From: Kalmanozyma brasiliensis GHG001
Taxonomy: Eukaryota; Basidiomycota; Ustilaginomycetes; Ustilaginales
Direction of reading: 5' to 3'
Assembly (NCBI RefSeq): GCF_000497045.1
Contig: NW_015961952.1
Span: 310,001 to 374,000, forward strand
DNA: 64,000 nucleotides
Below the pieces are notes generated by a model. It searched no databases and was not told the origin of the DNA. It was given only the letters and a program-made list of their open reading frames with translations. Shown here piece by piece: positions 18,391 to 29,400 of this stretch; position 1 is the stretch's first letter; every line of letters starts with the position of its first letter. The translations under genes and the position numbers were made by a program.

Positions 18391-19776
18391 TCAGCTGGCC
18401 AAAACCACCTTGAGCATCTCTGCACCCACCGCACCCGCCTCTTGGAATCGATGCTCGAAGAAGCCTCTTGTCTCCTCGAATCGTCGTTCGTAGCTGTCAA
18501 AGTTGCCAAACTGCACCGTCTGCGCCCATCCACGGGAGGCGATGACAAATTCAGTGTCGTCCGCCCTGAAGCTGTGGTCCTTCGCTGCGGCGTGGCATGC
18601 GCCTCGTAGACGCTCTGGTGAGCGGAAGAGGTACTCGCATACGCCAATCCACATCCTAAAGATGGGTGTTGCTGCGAGATCCAGGTGATCGTATGGGTTG
18701 ATGCCAAGCGAGGACCAGCAGTCGACGATGGCAAGCAGGGAGAGATGCGAGTTCGGGGGTATTGGAGATGGTGCGGCGGTGCTGAGGTCGCCTGTCTCGC
18801 TGTGGGAGGTGGCCTTACGAGCGGCCATGTGGAATCGATCGAGCAGCTTGTCGCTCATAAGAATCGGCTTGCGCTCCACCTTTGTGCCTGTGCGTGAGAT
18901 GATGCTGTTGCTTTCTTCCTCCTTCTCCCAGCCAAACACCTTCTTTCGCGCAGCGAAGACGCGCTCCATGAGTTCTTCCTCCCTCTCCGCGACCATCAGC
19001 TTGAATAGATCGGTGCAGCTCTGAGCGAACTGCCGTACTTGTGTCTTTGCTGCCGGGTTGAGCAGCGCTAGACCAGCATACACGTGCCACTTGGCAGAGT
19101 AGATGCGCAGACAGATGTTGATCTTGACCGTCTCGATGCCACCTGGGTAGCGCTCCGACTCCCAAGGATACTGATTCGAACAGGACCATGCTGTCCCCAT
19201 GGACAGGAAGGCGGCATGTGTGACAGCTTGGGTGTTGGCAGTAACGGTGTCGTGCTCTTCGTACGTGAGATAGACGAAGTTGGACTTGAAGCATGCCATG
19301 ATGCGCTCAACGAGCCGCAGCTTCTCATCTGGCGCGCGATGTTGGATGAGGATGAGCGGTTGTCCTGTTGGGTCGACCTTTGGACCGTGCATGGAATGAC
19401 ACGAGATGATGTAGGTGTCTTGCGGGAGGTGCTTTTCGAAAGCTGCCTTCTCAGGCGCTTTGACCGAGGTCTGTCCTGCTACTATCGATCCGATCTTGGT
19501 AGAGGATCCGTACTGCTCGACAACCTTGTCAATGAAGGCAGCCTCGACTGAGTAGATGATGAAGTCGCTCCGCCGTGAAACGAGGTGACCATCTCGCAAG
19601 ACATTAAGCCCGGACCCCTCCAGCTCCTTGTGGAGCTTATCGTAGTTTTCCGGACGATCGCAAACGTTGACCTTCTTCCAGCCGGCGTCTCTCATCTTGG
19701 TGGCATAAAGACGTCCCATATCGCCCATGCCGATGATGCCGATTTCGACGGTGTCCATTTCGGTTGAGGATGTCAT
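18391..19776 (-). CDS. TYR1: Prephenate dehydrogenase (tyrosine biosynthesis)
   Basis: A 461-residue cytosolic NAD(P)-dependent enzyme that converts prephenate to 4-hydroxyphenylpyruvate in tyrosine synthesis. The N-terminal Rossmann fold has GIIGMGDMG (about residues 13-21). NGHLVSR-like DGHLVSRRSDFIIYSVEA, HSMHGPKVDPTGQPL and TYEEHDTVTANTQAVTHAAF follow. The last contains the catalytic-region His residues and is nearly identical in pattern to yeast Tyr1. KINICLRIYSAKWHVYAGLAL is also conserved. Position 19776 (MTSSTEM) is used as start; Met at 19758 is an alternative. No ACT domain is recognised in the C-terminal part. The gene is convergent with SNRNP27 (157 bp apart) and divergent from TEL1. 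Confidence 0.95.
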   Translation of the reverse strand: MTSSTEMDTVEIGIIGMGDMGRLYATKMRDAGWKKVNVCDRPENYDKLHKELEGSGLNVLRDGHLVSRRSDFIIYSVEAAFIDKVVEQYGSSTKIGSIVAGQTSVKAPEKAAFEKHLPQDTYIISCHSMHGPKVDPTGQPLILIQHRAPDEKLRLVERIMACFKSNFVYLTYEEHDTVTANTQAVTHAAFLSMGTAWSCSNQYPWESERYPGGIETVKINICLRIYSAKWHVYAGLALLNPAAKTQVRQFAQSCTDLFKLMVAEREEELMERVFAARKKVFGWEKEEESNSIISRTGTKVERKPILMSDKLLDRFHMAARKATSHSETGDLSTAAPSPIPPNSHLSLLAIVDCWSSLGINPYDHLDLAATPIFRMWIGVCEYLFRSPERLRGACHAAAKDHSFRADDTEFVIASRGWAQTVQFGNFDSYERRFEETRGFFEHRFQEAGAVGAEMLKVVLAS

Positions 19777-20409
19777 TCCGGTTTTATGACGCTATTGGCG
19801 CCCGCGGTGAAGAATCGTGAGAGATGATGGGGGACGAAGCGATGGTAGTCGTGAGCAAAAGGCTGAGTTGAGACCGGGACTCGGACACTTGATGGCGCCG
19901 CGCTACGCGGTGTGACTGCATAGTGGAGGAAAAAGCTTCTCTGAAGTCACAAGTCACCGTGACAAGCGCAGAGACCAACACTCAGCGCAGAGTCACGCGA
20001 AGGCAGCCTGGCTGAGTTGGCTTTCTTCTCGAAAGAGAGTTGGACCCTGACGAGCTTGGCCTCCTCCTTCAGAAGACACCATTCACATCACCCTCGCTTC
20101 TATTACCCTTTGATCCAGGACAGTCACACCTTCTCAAGTCCCTTCTATCATTCAGAACGCTATCCTTACTCTTTCAGTAACCGCCACGCTCGCTCTCCGA
20201 CGGCTAAGCCCTCACATATCGCAATCACAATCCTCCACGGCATCGTATATCTTCCCTATTTCCCTGCGCAAGTCTCTTCTTCCGCCATTATCGTCCTGGC
20301 ACAATCACATCGCAGATACCCCCTCATTCTCAGCACGAATCCTTAACTTATCATCATTGCCTCAGGTCACTTTCCCCAGCATGATTGCTACATAGCAAGC
20401 TTCGTCAAC
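19777..20409. promoter_or_regulatory. Divergent intergenic region TYR1 / TEL1
   Basis: A 633-bp region with no gene. The TEL1 side is a long pyrimidine-rich leader beginning near TTGGACCCTGAC (core 20041-20051), 369 bp before the TEL1 ATG. This is the third occurrence of that motif in the leader of a rightward gene. Direct GTCAC/GTGAC half-sites cluster at 19946-19962. Confidence 0.5.
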
Positions 20410-23400
20410 ATGGTCCTCTCCCTCAAGGAGGTCCTTGAACAGGTTCGCAGCGACAAGATCAAGGACCGCCAACAAGGCATCGAGGCGCTCGAACACATCT
20501 TTGCCGACTCCGAACATGTCCTCAGGATCGACTCGGAACAAGATGGAAAGCCATGGCTCAAGATCTTTCAAGCCGTGTTTGCCTGCGTGCTCGCCGACAA
20601 GGCGGCATGCATCAAGAAAGGATCGCTGGCCGACGCCCAGCCCATCGCTCTCTCCAGACTCCAGCGCAGCGCTCAACTGCTTCGCTCGCTCGTCGACAAG
20701 GCCGCTCCTCTTCTCACACGCAAAGTAGTCAAAGCTCTCGTAACCCACATCGTCCAAATGGTCAACCATCGCGGTTCCCTTTTACGACCTATTGCGTCAG
20801 CATACATGTCGGCCCTCTGCGCTATCCTCAAGCAACAGCACCACGTCGACCATCTTGACCCTGACGACTGGCAGCACATCACCTCTCTCTGCTTCGACGT
20901 CCTCCTCGGGCGCGAGCTCGACGCTCCGCCCTCCACTCCAGATCCCACAGAATGGCTTGCCTCCGTCGCTACCGCTTCCGACTCGGCCGGCCAACGACGC
21001 GGTCTCAGCCTCGAGGATGCCGTTACAGCAGAATGCCTTCGTCACCTCATGGCAAGCACGGTCGCACCACTGCTGGGTCCTGAAGGACTTGGCCTCTCGC
21101 TTCTCGCCGACTACACCCGCTTCTTTATCGTCTTCCCTGTCGAGTCATCGGCTCACTTGCCCGCCATGAGTGGGTTCGTCACTGTGCTGGAGCATATCGA
21201 ACTCAACCACACAAAACAAGTTGCCGACGCGGCTCTGGCGCTACGCCAAGTGATTCTGGCACTCTGGAAGACCAAGAGCCATCTGCTCAAAGTGCAGCTG
21301 CTCCTCTTCCTTCGCATTTCCATCCCAATCATCGCCTCTTGCGCAAGTGGGCAGTCCGAAGTGGCCTCGCCACAGAGCTCCGTCCACAAGAGCGCGTTCG
21401 CAGCGGAGGCGTTTGCATTCCTCGAGCTCGTTCACGAAGCCTTTCTCCGCGATCCTGACACACGCTGGGCTCTCGAGCCCATCCGAATGGATGAGCTCGT
21501 CTTCTGTTGGCCGCAGCAGGACCGATCCGGGCAATCTCGACCAGTATCGCCCTTCAGCAATCCCGCTTTCTACCTCGCACCACATTCGAATGGTCAAGGC
21601 TCCATCGCGTGGTGCCGCATCTCTCTACAGGTCGACATCATCGACGCACTCACAACGCTGGAATCTGCGCATCAAAGCAATCGCAGTCCCACTCCCACGC
21701 CTTCGGGACGGGAAGGAACAAACGAGCCACAGCAAAGCATGGGGATCAGTCACCGTCCTGCTCTGCGTGTAAGATCATCGAATGGGAAGCGAGGAAGCGA
21801 CTCTCTCCCGTCCAGTCCTCAAAAGCGCCGACGAACGGATCTGGCGACCGACGCGGACAGTCACCAGCAGGGTGCATGGTTGCGACAGCTAGTCGAGATG
21901 ATCTCACCGACCGCCTCGACGCCCAATTTTGGTGCCTCTGCGAAGCTCGGCGCTCTTCAGCTGCTCACATTCCTCTTGCTGATTCGACCTGACCTCATCG
22001 AGAGCGCAACGCTCGTCGAGGCTCGACAAGGGCTGCTCGCACTGGCCACGGACACAGATAGCCTCCTCGTGTCGTGGAGCCTGGTTGGTCTGGGTGCTAT
22101 CGTGCTCGCATTGACGTCAGCCGGCGTCAAAGACAGTGGCGTCGGCATCCTGTCGGCGGATTCGAGCCTGCACGCGTGGGGCATCGCTGTACGAAAGCTG
22201 CAATTTCCGGACACCTGCCGCGCCTCTGCGTTCCTACTAAACATCATGCTAGCGACAGCTGTCCTGTCGGAGGACACTCTGCAGCCAGAAGTTTCACGGC
22301 TGGTGGCAGAGGTCGATCTGCAAGGGCCGCCGGTGCTGTGCGACAGCGTGTGTCACTTGATGACCATGCTTGTGCAACGCACCACTTCGAGTCGTGTCTA
22401 TCAGCATCTTGATTCTCGCAGGAAGGTGGGAGCATGGTTTGCAAGCTCATTTTCACCCGACGACGCTCTTCAGGCGTCGTCCCTGAGCGCTAGCTCAAGA
22501 CCATCAGCCCTCCTATTGTCGTATCAGGATCTGTATCGCCTCGTGAACCACATCATCGCCGATGGAGCATCCGACTGCGTTGAAGCACCCCATACCACCA
22601 TGCTCGGTGACGATGTGGCGGATCTCCTCCGGCGACGATGGCGTTTGCAGCCCCTGCGCGATCTGACACTTCGGTCTTGCACTTCCTCTACGTCGACCGC
22701 CGAGAAGGGAGATCACAGCAACACGGATCCCATCCGACCATCGCTGCTCTTGATAGAACCTGCCAACCGGATGCTGATCGCCCTCGACAGGAAGCTCGAC
22801 GCTTGCCTCGGGATGCTCCATTCCGCCGACGCCGAAGTTGGTGCAGTGCCTGCTGTCCCATATTACGCTGCAATTGCGGTCATCCATGCAGCTCTTCTCA
22901 CTATCGATGTCGGGGCGCAGGCAACCTCCCAAAGCAGCTCGCAACGTACAGCCAGAGTCAAGCGCTGCTGCCAACTCATCCTCCAAATTGTCGATCTCAC
23001 ATCCGCGGGAGGTATGTCGGCACGAGAGCGCAGTCTGGTCCTTCAGCAACTCGGCTTCCTTGATCCCCTCGACGGCTCTGCGACGTACGACGACGACGAT
23101 GACACCAGACCCGCCGCGTTGCTCACGTCTCCCAGCAAGGCGAGCGGCATTGCAGCAGTGCCCGCAAGCCGCGAAGAGGTTTCGAAGCCAACTCCGCTGT
23201 CAAGAACAAGTGACAGAGTCAAGCAGGCCTGGACAGTCATCCGAGAAGCCGACATGCTCGAGGTGATGCTATCGCGCTGTGAGGAGTTGCTCGAAGACAT
23301 CTTGTGCGGCGACGAGGGCTCCGATCCAAAGTCGGCCACGATCGCCGAGTCCAGCAGTCGCGACGCGTTTGACGACATGCAAGAAAGCAGCGCTTCCAGC

Positions 23401-26400
23401 AATCTTCGCACCAAGGCCACGACTTTAGGCTCCGACATCTCGACCGAAGCCAGAGACACTATCGTTGGGATCCTAGTCCATGTGCTCGCGGGTGTTCCGC
23501 GAATGCTGACAGAAAGCGCGGACTCAAAGCGAGATGAGGTGGTTGTCGCCTTGTTCTTCGATTGTCCGGTCGAATCGATGATTCCATTGGCGCCCGTGCT
23601 TTTTGACTTGCTGCATCGAGATACTTTATGGATGAGCCAGCGCGACCTCGTGGATGCGCTCGATCGGCTCGGCACGGATCTACTCACTCCGTATCGATAC
23701 GCAAGAGTCCCAGCTGCCCGCATCGCTGCCGTACGCGCGATCACCGCTGTCGTCCCTCTGCTCCTCGAGAGCTTCGACGAGCAGTCGGATTTGTTCGACA
23801 AAGTACAGAAGCTGGGTGCCTTCTTCGCCGATCAGATCGGACGAACCAAATGGCCAACGCCGTGGCAGATCCAATTAGCCTGCGCTGACTTTCTGGCGGT
23901 GTGCCTGAAGATGGATCCGGACGGCTGCCTGCGTCGATCGGGCAGTGCACGAGCGAGCGCCTTCGCGCCAGCGCCATCCCTCCTTGCCATCACCACAGAC
24001 GCTGACGTACGCGTGCGAGCTCTTGGCTCCCCCGTCGCAGCTTGCGTCTTCGAAGCGTCATCGTCTGACGAAGAGCAGATGTCGCAGCTCTATACTAGCT
24101 TTCGCGATGGGTTGCCGAGCGATCCAACGATCCCACAGCACATTCTGACGCGAGCTTTGAGCTTGGCCAACGTCGCTATTGCCAACTCAGCCGTCCGCAG
24201 ATCGGCACTTTTTCACCTGCTCGAAATTGTGCTGGCGACGAACATGCTGCATGCCACTGTGCAGCACTTGTTTGCGCAGGTTGCGAACAGACTCGGCTTC
24301 CCCGACTCCTCGAGCTGCTATCAAGCGTTTGCTGGTCAAATCACTTGGGGCATGGCCACGAACAATTATGACCCGTTGCAGGTGCCCTGGAAAGTGCTCG
24401 GCTTCGCAAGCAAGCGTGATTGCCTGGAGGCGACATTTACTGCTAGCGGCAGCATGCTTCTCGCCGCTCAGACGAAGGAAGGTCGCACGCAGTTTGATGC
24501 GCTCGTTCAATTGACCAAGCGAACGCAGCAGCAGGGGTTGCAGGAGTGCCTGCCTTTCCTGACAGCAGCTTATCTCGGTTTCGCTGTGCATGCAGCTCAG
24601 CAGCAAGGATCGCTGGATCCGACGGTCGTCAGTCAGCAGACGTTGCACGAGCTGTCTTTGCTCGGCTTTGCAGAGAGTGACACTCACAGTGTGCTGCGAG
24701 ACATGATCATGACCGTGGACGATCTTGTTGTGGTCTCTCTCCTGGGACTCTACTTCGAGCCAGCAAGCACTTTGACGGAGAGTCGACGAGCTGCCGTTGA
24801 AGCCTTGACTCAGCACAATGTCAAGAACGGCAAGATTCTGGCAAGCTTGACGCCGATTCCGGAGTCCTGTGACCTCGTCTTGCACGAACCGAGCCGACCG
24901 TTCTTCGCGAGTGCCGTCGTCTGCGCAGCCTTGTCCGTCCTGCCATGCCTGGGCATCGAGCCTTTCCGCAAAGAGGTGGTCTACAACGTGCTTCGCCACA
25001 CCCTGCATCAGATCGCATCTTCCCGGTTCCACAACGACCAGCTGCGCATGTGTGCAGCCCTGCGTATCTACATCGCAATGTGTGGCGACAGCTTCTGGGC
25101 GGACGATCTCAATGCGCGTACCTTGATCAAGAGCATCGAGCTGCTCCTGGGTCAGGGACACCTTCGTGACGAATTTCGGCCTATCTCGATGTACGCCTGC
25201 CTTCACTCTACTCTCGCCAAGCATGCTCCCGAGGTGCTCGTCTCGTGCGTTGTCACTTGGTCCGCAGAGGTGGCGGAAAAGCTCGCCGAAGCGCCGGCCT
25301 CAGGAGACTGGCTTCTCGAATCTGCTCGTGCCATCGCCAAGACTTCGCCCATAGCTACATCTGCTACGGTCCTCCTATGGCCTGTCAAGCTCTCGTCGAC
25401 AGAGCATAGTGCCATCGAGAGCTTGATTGATCTTGATACGGTCGCATTTGCGATGGAAGCTTGTCCGCGCGTCTGTCTGCACCTCGCCTCGCTTCAGCGG
25501 ATCCGAAGCGTCCTCCGGAAGGCGGATAAAGTAAAACTCGAGGCATTCTGCCATGGATCAGCGCGGAAGCTGCTGGAGCGTATGACTGAGTCTCACGCGG
25601 CGGGGGCGGCACGCACAGGCAATGATTCGTGGAGCGACGTCGTGAGCGATATCTTCGCCCGGATCGCGAGCGCTGGCGAATTGACGCAGTTGCAGCCGAA
25701 TCAGCCTCGACTCCGTCAAGATGGCAAAGACTACGGGCGATCTACAGAAGCGTTCCTGGCGACTGTCGACACGGGCCAGACCACCGGGCTGTCTGCGGCG
25801 GTGGTTCTCACAATTCATGACCTGGCCAGCGCCCTGCCCCTCGAATCAAGCTACCAGGCCTTTGAGACGCTGCGCGGCATTGCAACCGTGGTCGCAGTCC
25901 CTCTGACAAGTCTACACGCCGCTAAGGTGCCATCAGCCATCCGAGAGGAGCTCGACCGCATTCGGCCCAGCATCGCCTCAAGTCACCTCAGCGTTGTAGC
26001 TGCACCACCCGCTCTACTCGACCCATCCTTGATGCATGACCGCGTGTCATCGGATCGCTGGATCTGCCGCATCTCAGCACATCTGTGCGAGATGATCTGC
26101 AGCTTTGATCAGCGGAGCATCCTGCGCCCAGTAAGGCACTTCGTAGCGACAAATTCCGCGGCAGCCAAGTCGCTGTTCCATATACTCCTTCTCTGGCTCA
26201 CTGTCACTGATCTCGAGCCAGCAGCGGGTGTATCGTCCTCGAATACCAGGAAAGGGTCCAAAGCAAGGCGGTCCGACATACAAGAACAGGCGCGCTCGCT
26301 GGAATCGTGCCGGAAAGCGGTCGCGACCCACTTCGAACAAGTGCTTCAAACAAACGCTTCCGACCCGGCCTGCAGCGCCACCATCGTGCAAGCGCTCCTG

Positions 26401-29400
26401 GCGCTCCGATCGTTCCGCCCGGTACCAGCGGAGCCGGATAAGGTCTGCTTCTGGTATCCCGTCGACACTTGTCTGCTGGCGAAGCGGTGCATCGCCTGTG
26501 GCCTCTACTCTGCGGCCATCTTCTTCGTCGAGCACGGCGTCTGGGAGGAAGAGCAGTCACAGGCGTCGTCCACGTCGCAAACAAGAACTCGAACCGAGTT
26601 GCTGCATCAGGCGTACATGAACATCGACGACCCTGACGCCTTCTACGGAATCAAAGATGGAGACGTACGAGAGCTGCTGCTGAAGCGTCTGCATCATGAG
26701 GGACAGTGGCTTCGCGCTTTCCAATATCATGGAGCAGACTATGAAGCATCGGCTTCCGACGGCCAGACTCCGAGCGGCCGACAAGCAAGCGCCCTCGGGC
26801 AGAGTCTCTCGTTGCTGGGTTTCCGACACCTCGTCGAAGGCGTTTCTCCGGCGTCAGAAACCCGCGAGGAACCCAGCCAGCCGACCGCCGACCGCCTCGG
26901 ATCCGGCATTACCACCTGGGACCTTCCTACAAACTCCAGCTCAGCACTCGTGGGAGGCAACAGCGTCGAGCTGGTCCTCAAGACTCTGCGGCAAGCAAGT
27001 GTCGAACAGAACGTGGACGGCGTCTTGTCCCAGGCGGTCCAGTCTCAGCTCAAGTCATTCTGCTCGATCCCTGCGGAGAGCATCGCCGCCAAACGCAGGC
27101 TTCGAGGCGAGCTGCTTGCCCTCGGACAGATCAAAGATTGGCGCAAGGCATCGGGGGCACTGGGCCCGGAAGAAGCTGTGGCGCATCTTCGGTCGATCTG
27201 GACACAAGCGGATGATGGCAACCGTTTCGAGGTCACGGAGAAGGTCCTCAACACCCGTCAAGCTGTACTGGAGGCAGCAAGGCAGCGGATGCAATCGCAC
27301 CAGATCGGCGACGTACTCGACGGCCCAGCTGAACAAGTGGCACGGGCGGAGCGACTGCTGCTCGTCCAACTCAGTCGCCACTCCCGCGAGCACGAAAAGC
27401 TTCAAAAGGCTATCAACGCTACTGCACGAGCGGAACGGATCGAAAGCGCCTTGGGCGATGGTGCCAACTTGGCCCGCGAGGAGTTTGCAGCGGTCTTGTG
27501 GGACCAGAAGGAGCATCCACCTGCGATCCAGCTTCTCTCGCAGATCGTGGATCATCTCGCCGTTACAACTCAAGCTTCTGCACAGCAGAGGCGTCGAGGC
27601 GCTCGCTTGTTAGCCCTGCTGGCTCAATGGCGAGCGACGGCCAGATCGCAGCATCCACGCGAGATCGACCGCTCCCTCTTCGAGCCTGCTCTCAAATTGA
27701 TTGCCACCCTTGGCGCTTCAGGTGCTGTTCAAGACCCTGCCGTATCCGCCGAAGCCTCTGAGATTGCGTACCGATGGGCACGATTTGCAGAGGAGCACCA
27801 TCGCAGCTCGGATGCGGCGGAGATCGTCCGTCTCCGCCGCTACATTCAGAGCCGTGTCGGGGAGATTGCCCAAAACCAGCGCGAGTGCGAGAGGACGACC
27901 TCCAAGACGGAAAAGAGCAAACTTCTTCAATTTCAGCGTCAGGCCGAGAAGATGCTGCGTCAAGATGAGACTCGCCTATCCGAGCTGGAAGCTTCGAGGA
28001 CGCACTTCTTGCGCCGCAGCGTCGTCATGTACGCCCGTGCATTAAGCTCAACCGATGCTCACGATGATGCTGTGGCTCGCCTCGTCTCGCTGTGGTTCGA
28101 GAACGCAGATGACATCGAGGTCAATCGCCTACTGACAGGCTGTCTCTCTTCGATTCCGTCTCGCAAGTTCGTCCCCCTCATGCACCAGCTCTCCGCTCGT
28201 CTGACCGAGGTGCCTGACCAAAGCGATACGATGGCACCCTTTCAGAGGAATCTCACCGAGCTGCTTCTGCGGATGTGCCAAGACCACCCGTTCCACTGTC
28301 TCTACGCCGTATTTGCCTTGATCAAGACCGGTGCCGATGCGAAGGCCGCCTCAAATCGTCACGGCTCTGGAAGCTCGTTGATCCCTCCGGAGAACTCGCC
28401 GCACTCGCAGTCACCTCCCATTTTGCGATCGGCTGCCGCTGAAAAGATCTGGAATCAGATCAAGAGGCGGCCTTCGCTCTCGAAAAGGATCAAGACGTTC
28501 GAGGAGCTGTGCTTAGCCTACGTCGAGTGGGCCGAGTTCGATCTCGCTTCTCGCGCGGACCGGTACTTTCAGAACAGTGGCGCCATCAAGAAGGGCGCCT
28601 TACGCATGCCACCTTCCGGTGAGCTGCGGCTGGCACGCCTGCGAAACCTAGACGTTCCTGTGGCCACCGCTCGCCTCGACATCGACCCGACTTGCAGGTA
28701 CGAGAACTTTGTATCCATCGTTCGGTACAGCGAGACATTCACGACGGCAGGAGGCATTCATCTGCCCAAGATCAGCGAATGCATCGGGAGCGACGGCAAG
28801 CGATACAAGCAGCTGTTCAAGCGAGACGACGATCTACGACAGGACGCGGTCATGCAACAGGTGTTTCGCATGGTCAACGAGCTGCTGCAGGCGGATCGAC
28901 GCACACGCGAGCGCAAGCTGTCCATCCGAACCTACACCGTCTTGCCATTGGGCCCGCAGTGCGGGTTGCTCGAGTTCGTCGTCAACACGGTGCCGCTCGG
29001 CGAAGTGCTCATTGCTTTGCATGCCAGGTACCGACCTCACGACATCACACCTATGCAAGCAAGAAGCAAGATTCGCGAAGCACAGCCTACGCCTGCTGAG
29101 GCCAAGCTGGAAGCCTTCCTGGATGTATGCGAGCAGATGCGACCTGCTTTCCGCTACTTCTTCAGTGATGCCCAACGCATGCCGAGGGACTGGTACGAGA
29201 CGCGGCTCAGGTACACACGCAGCGTCAGCACCAACTCGATTGTTGGACATGTTCTCGGCCTCGGCGATCGCCACGTCTCGAACATTCTGCTGGACACGGA
29301 GAGCGGAGAGTTGGTGCACATCGACTTTGGCGTAGCGTTCGACCAAGGCAAACTGCTGCCGATCCCGGAGTTGGTGCCGTTCAGGTTGACACGCGATATC

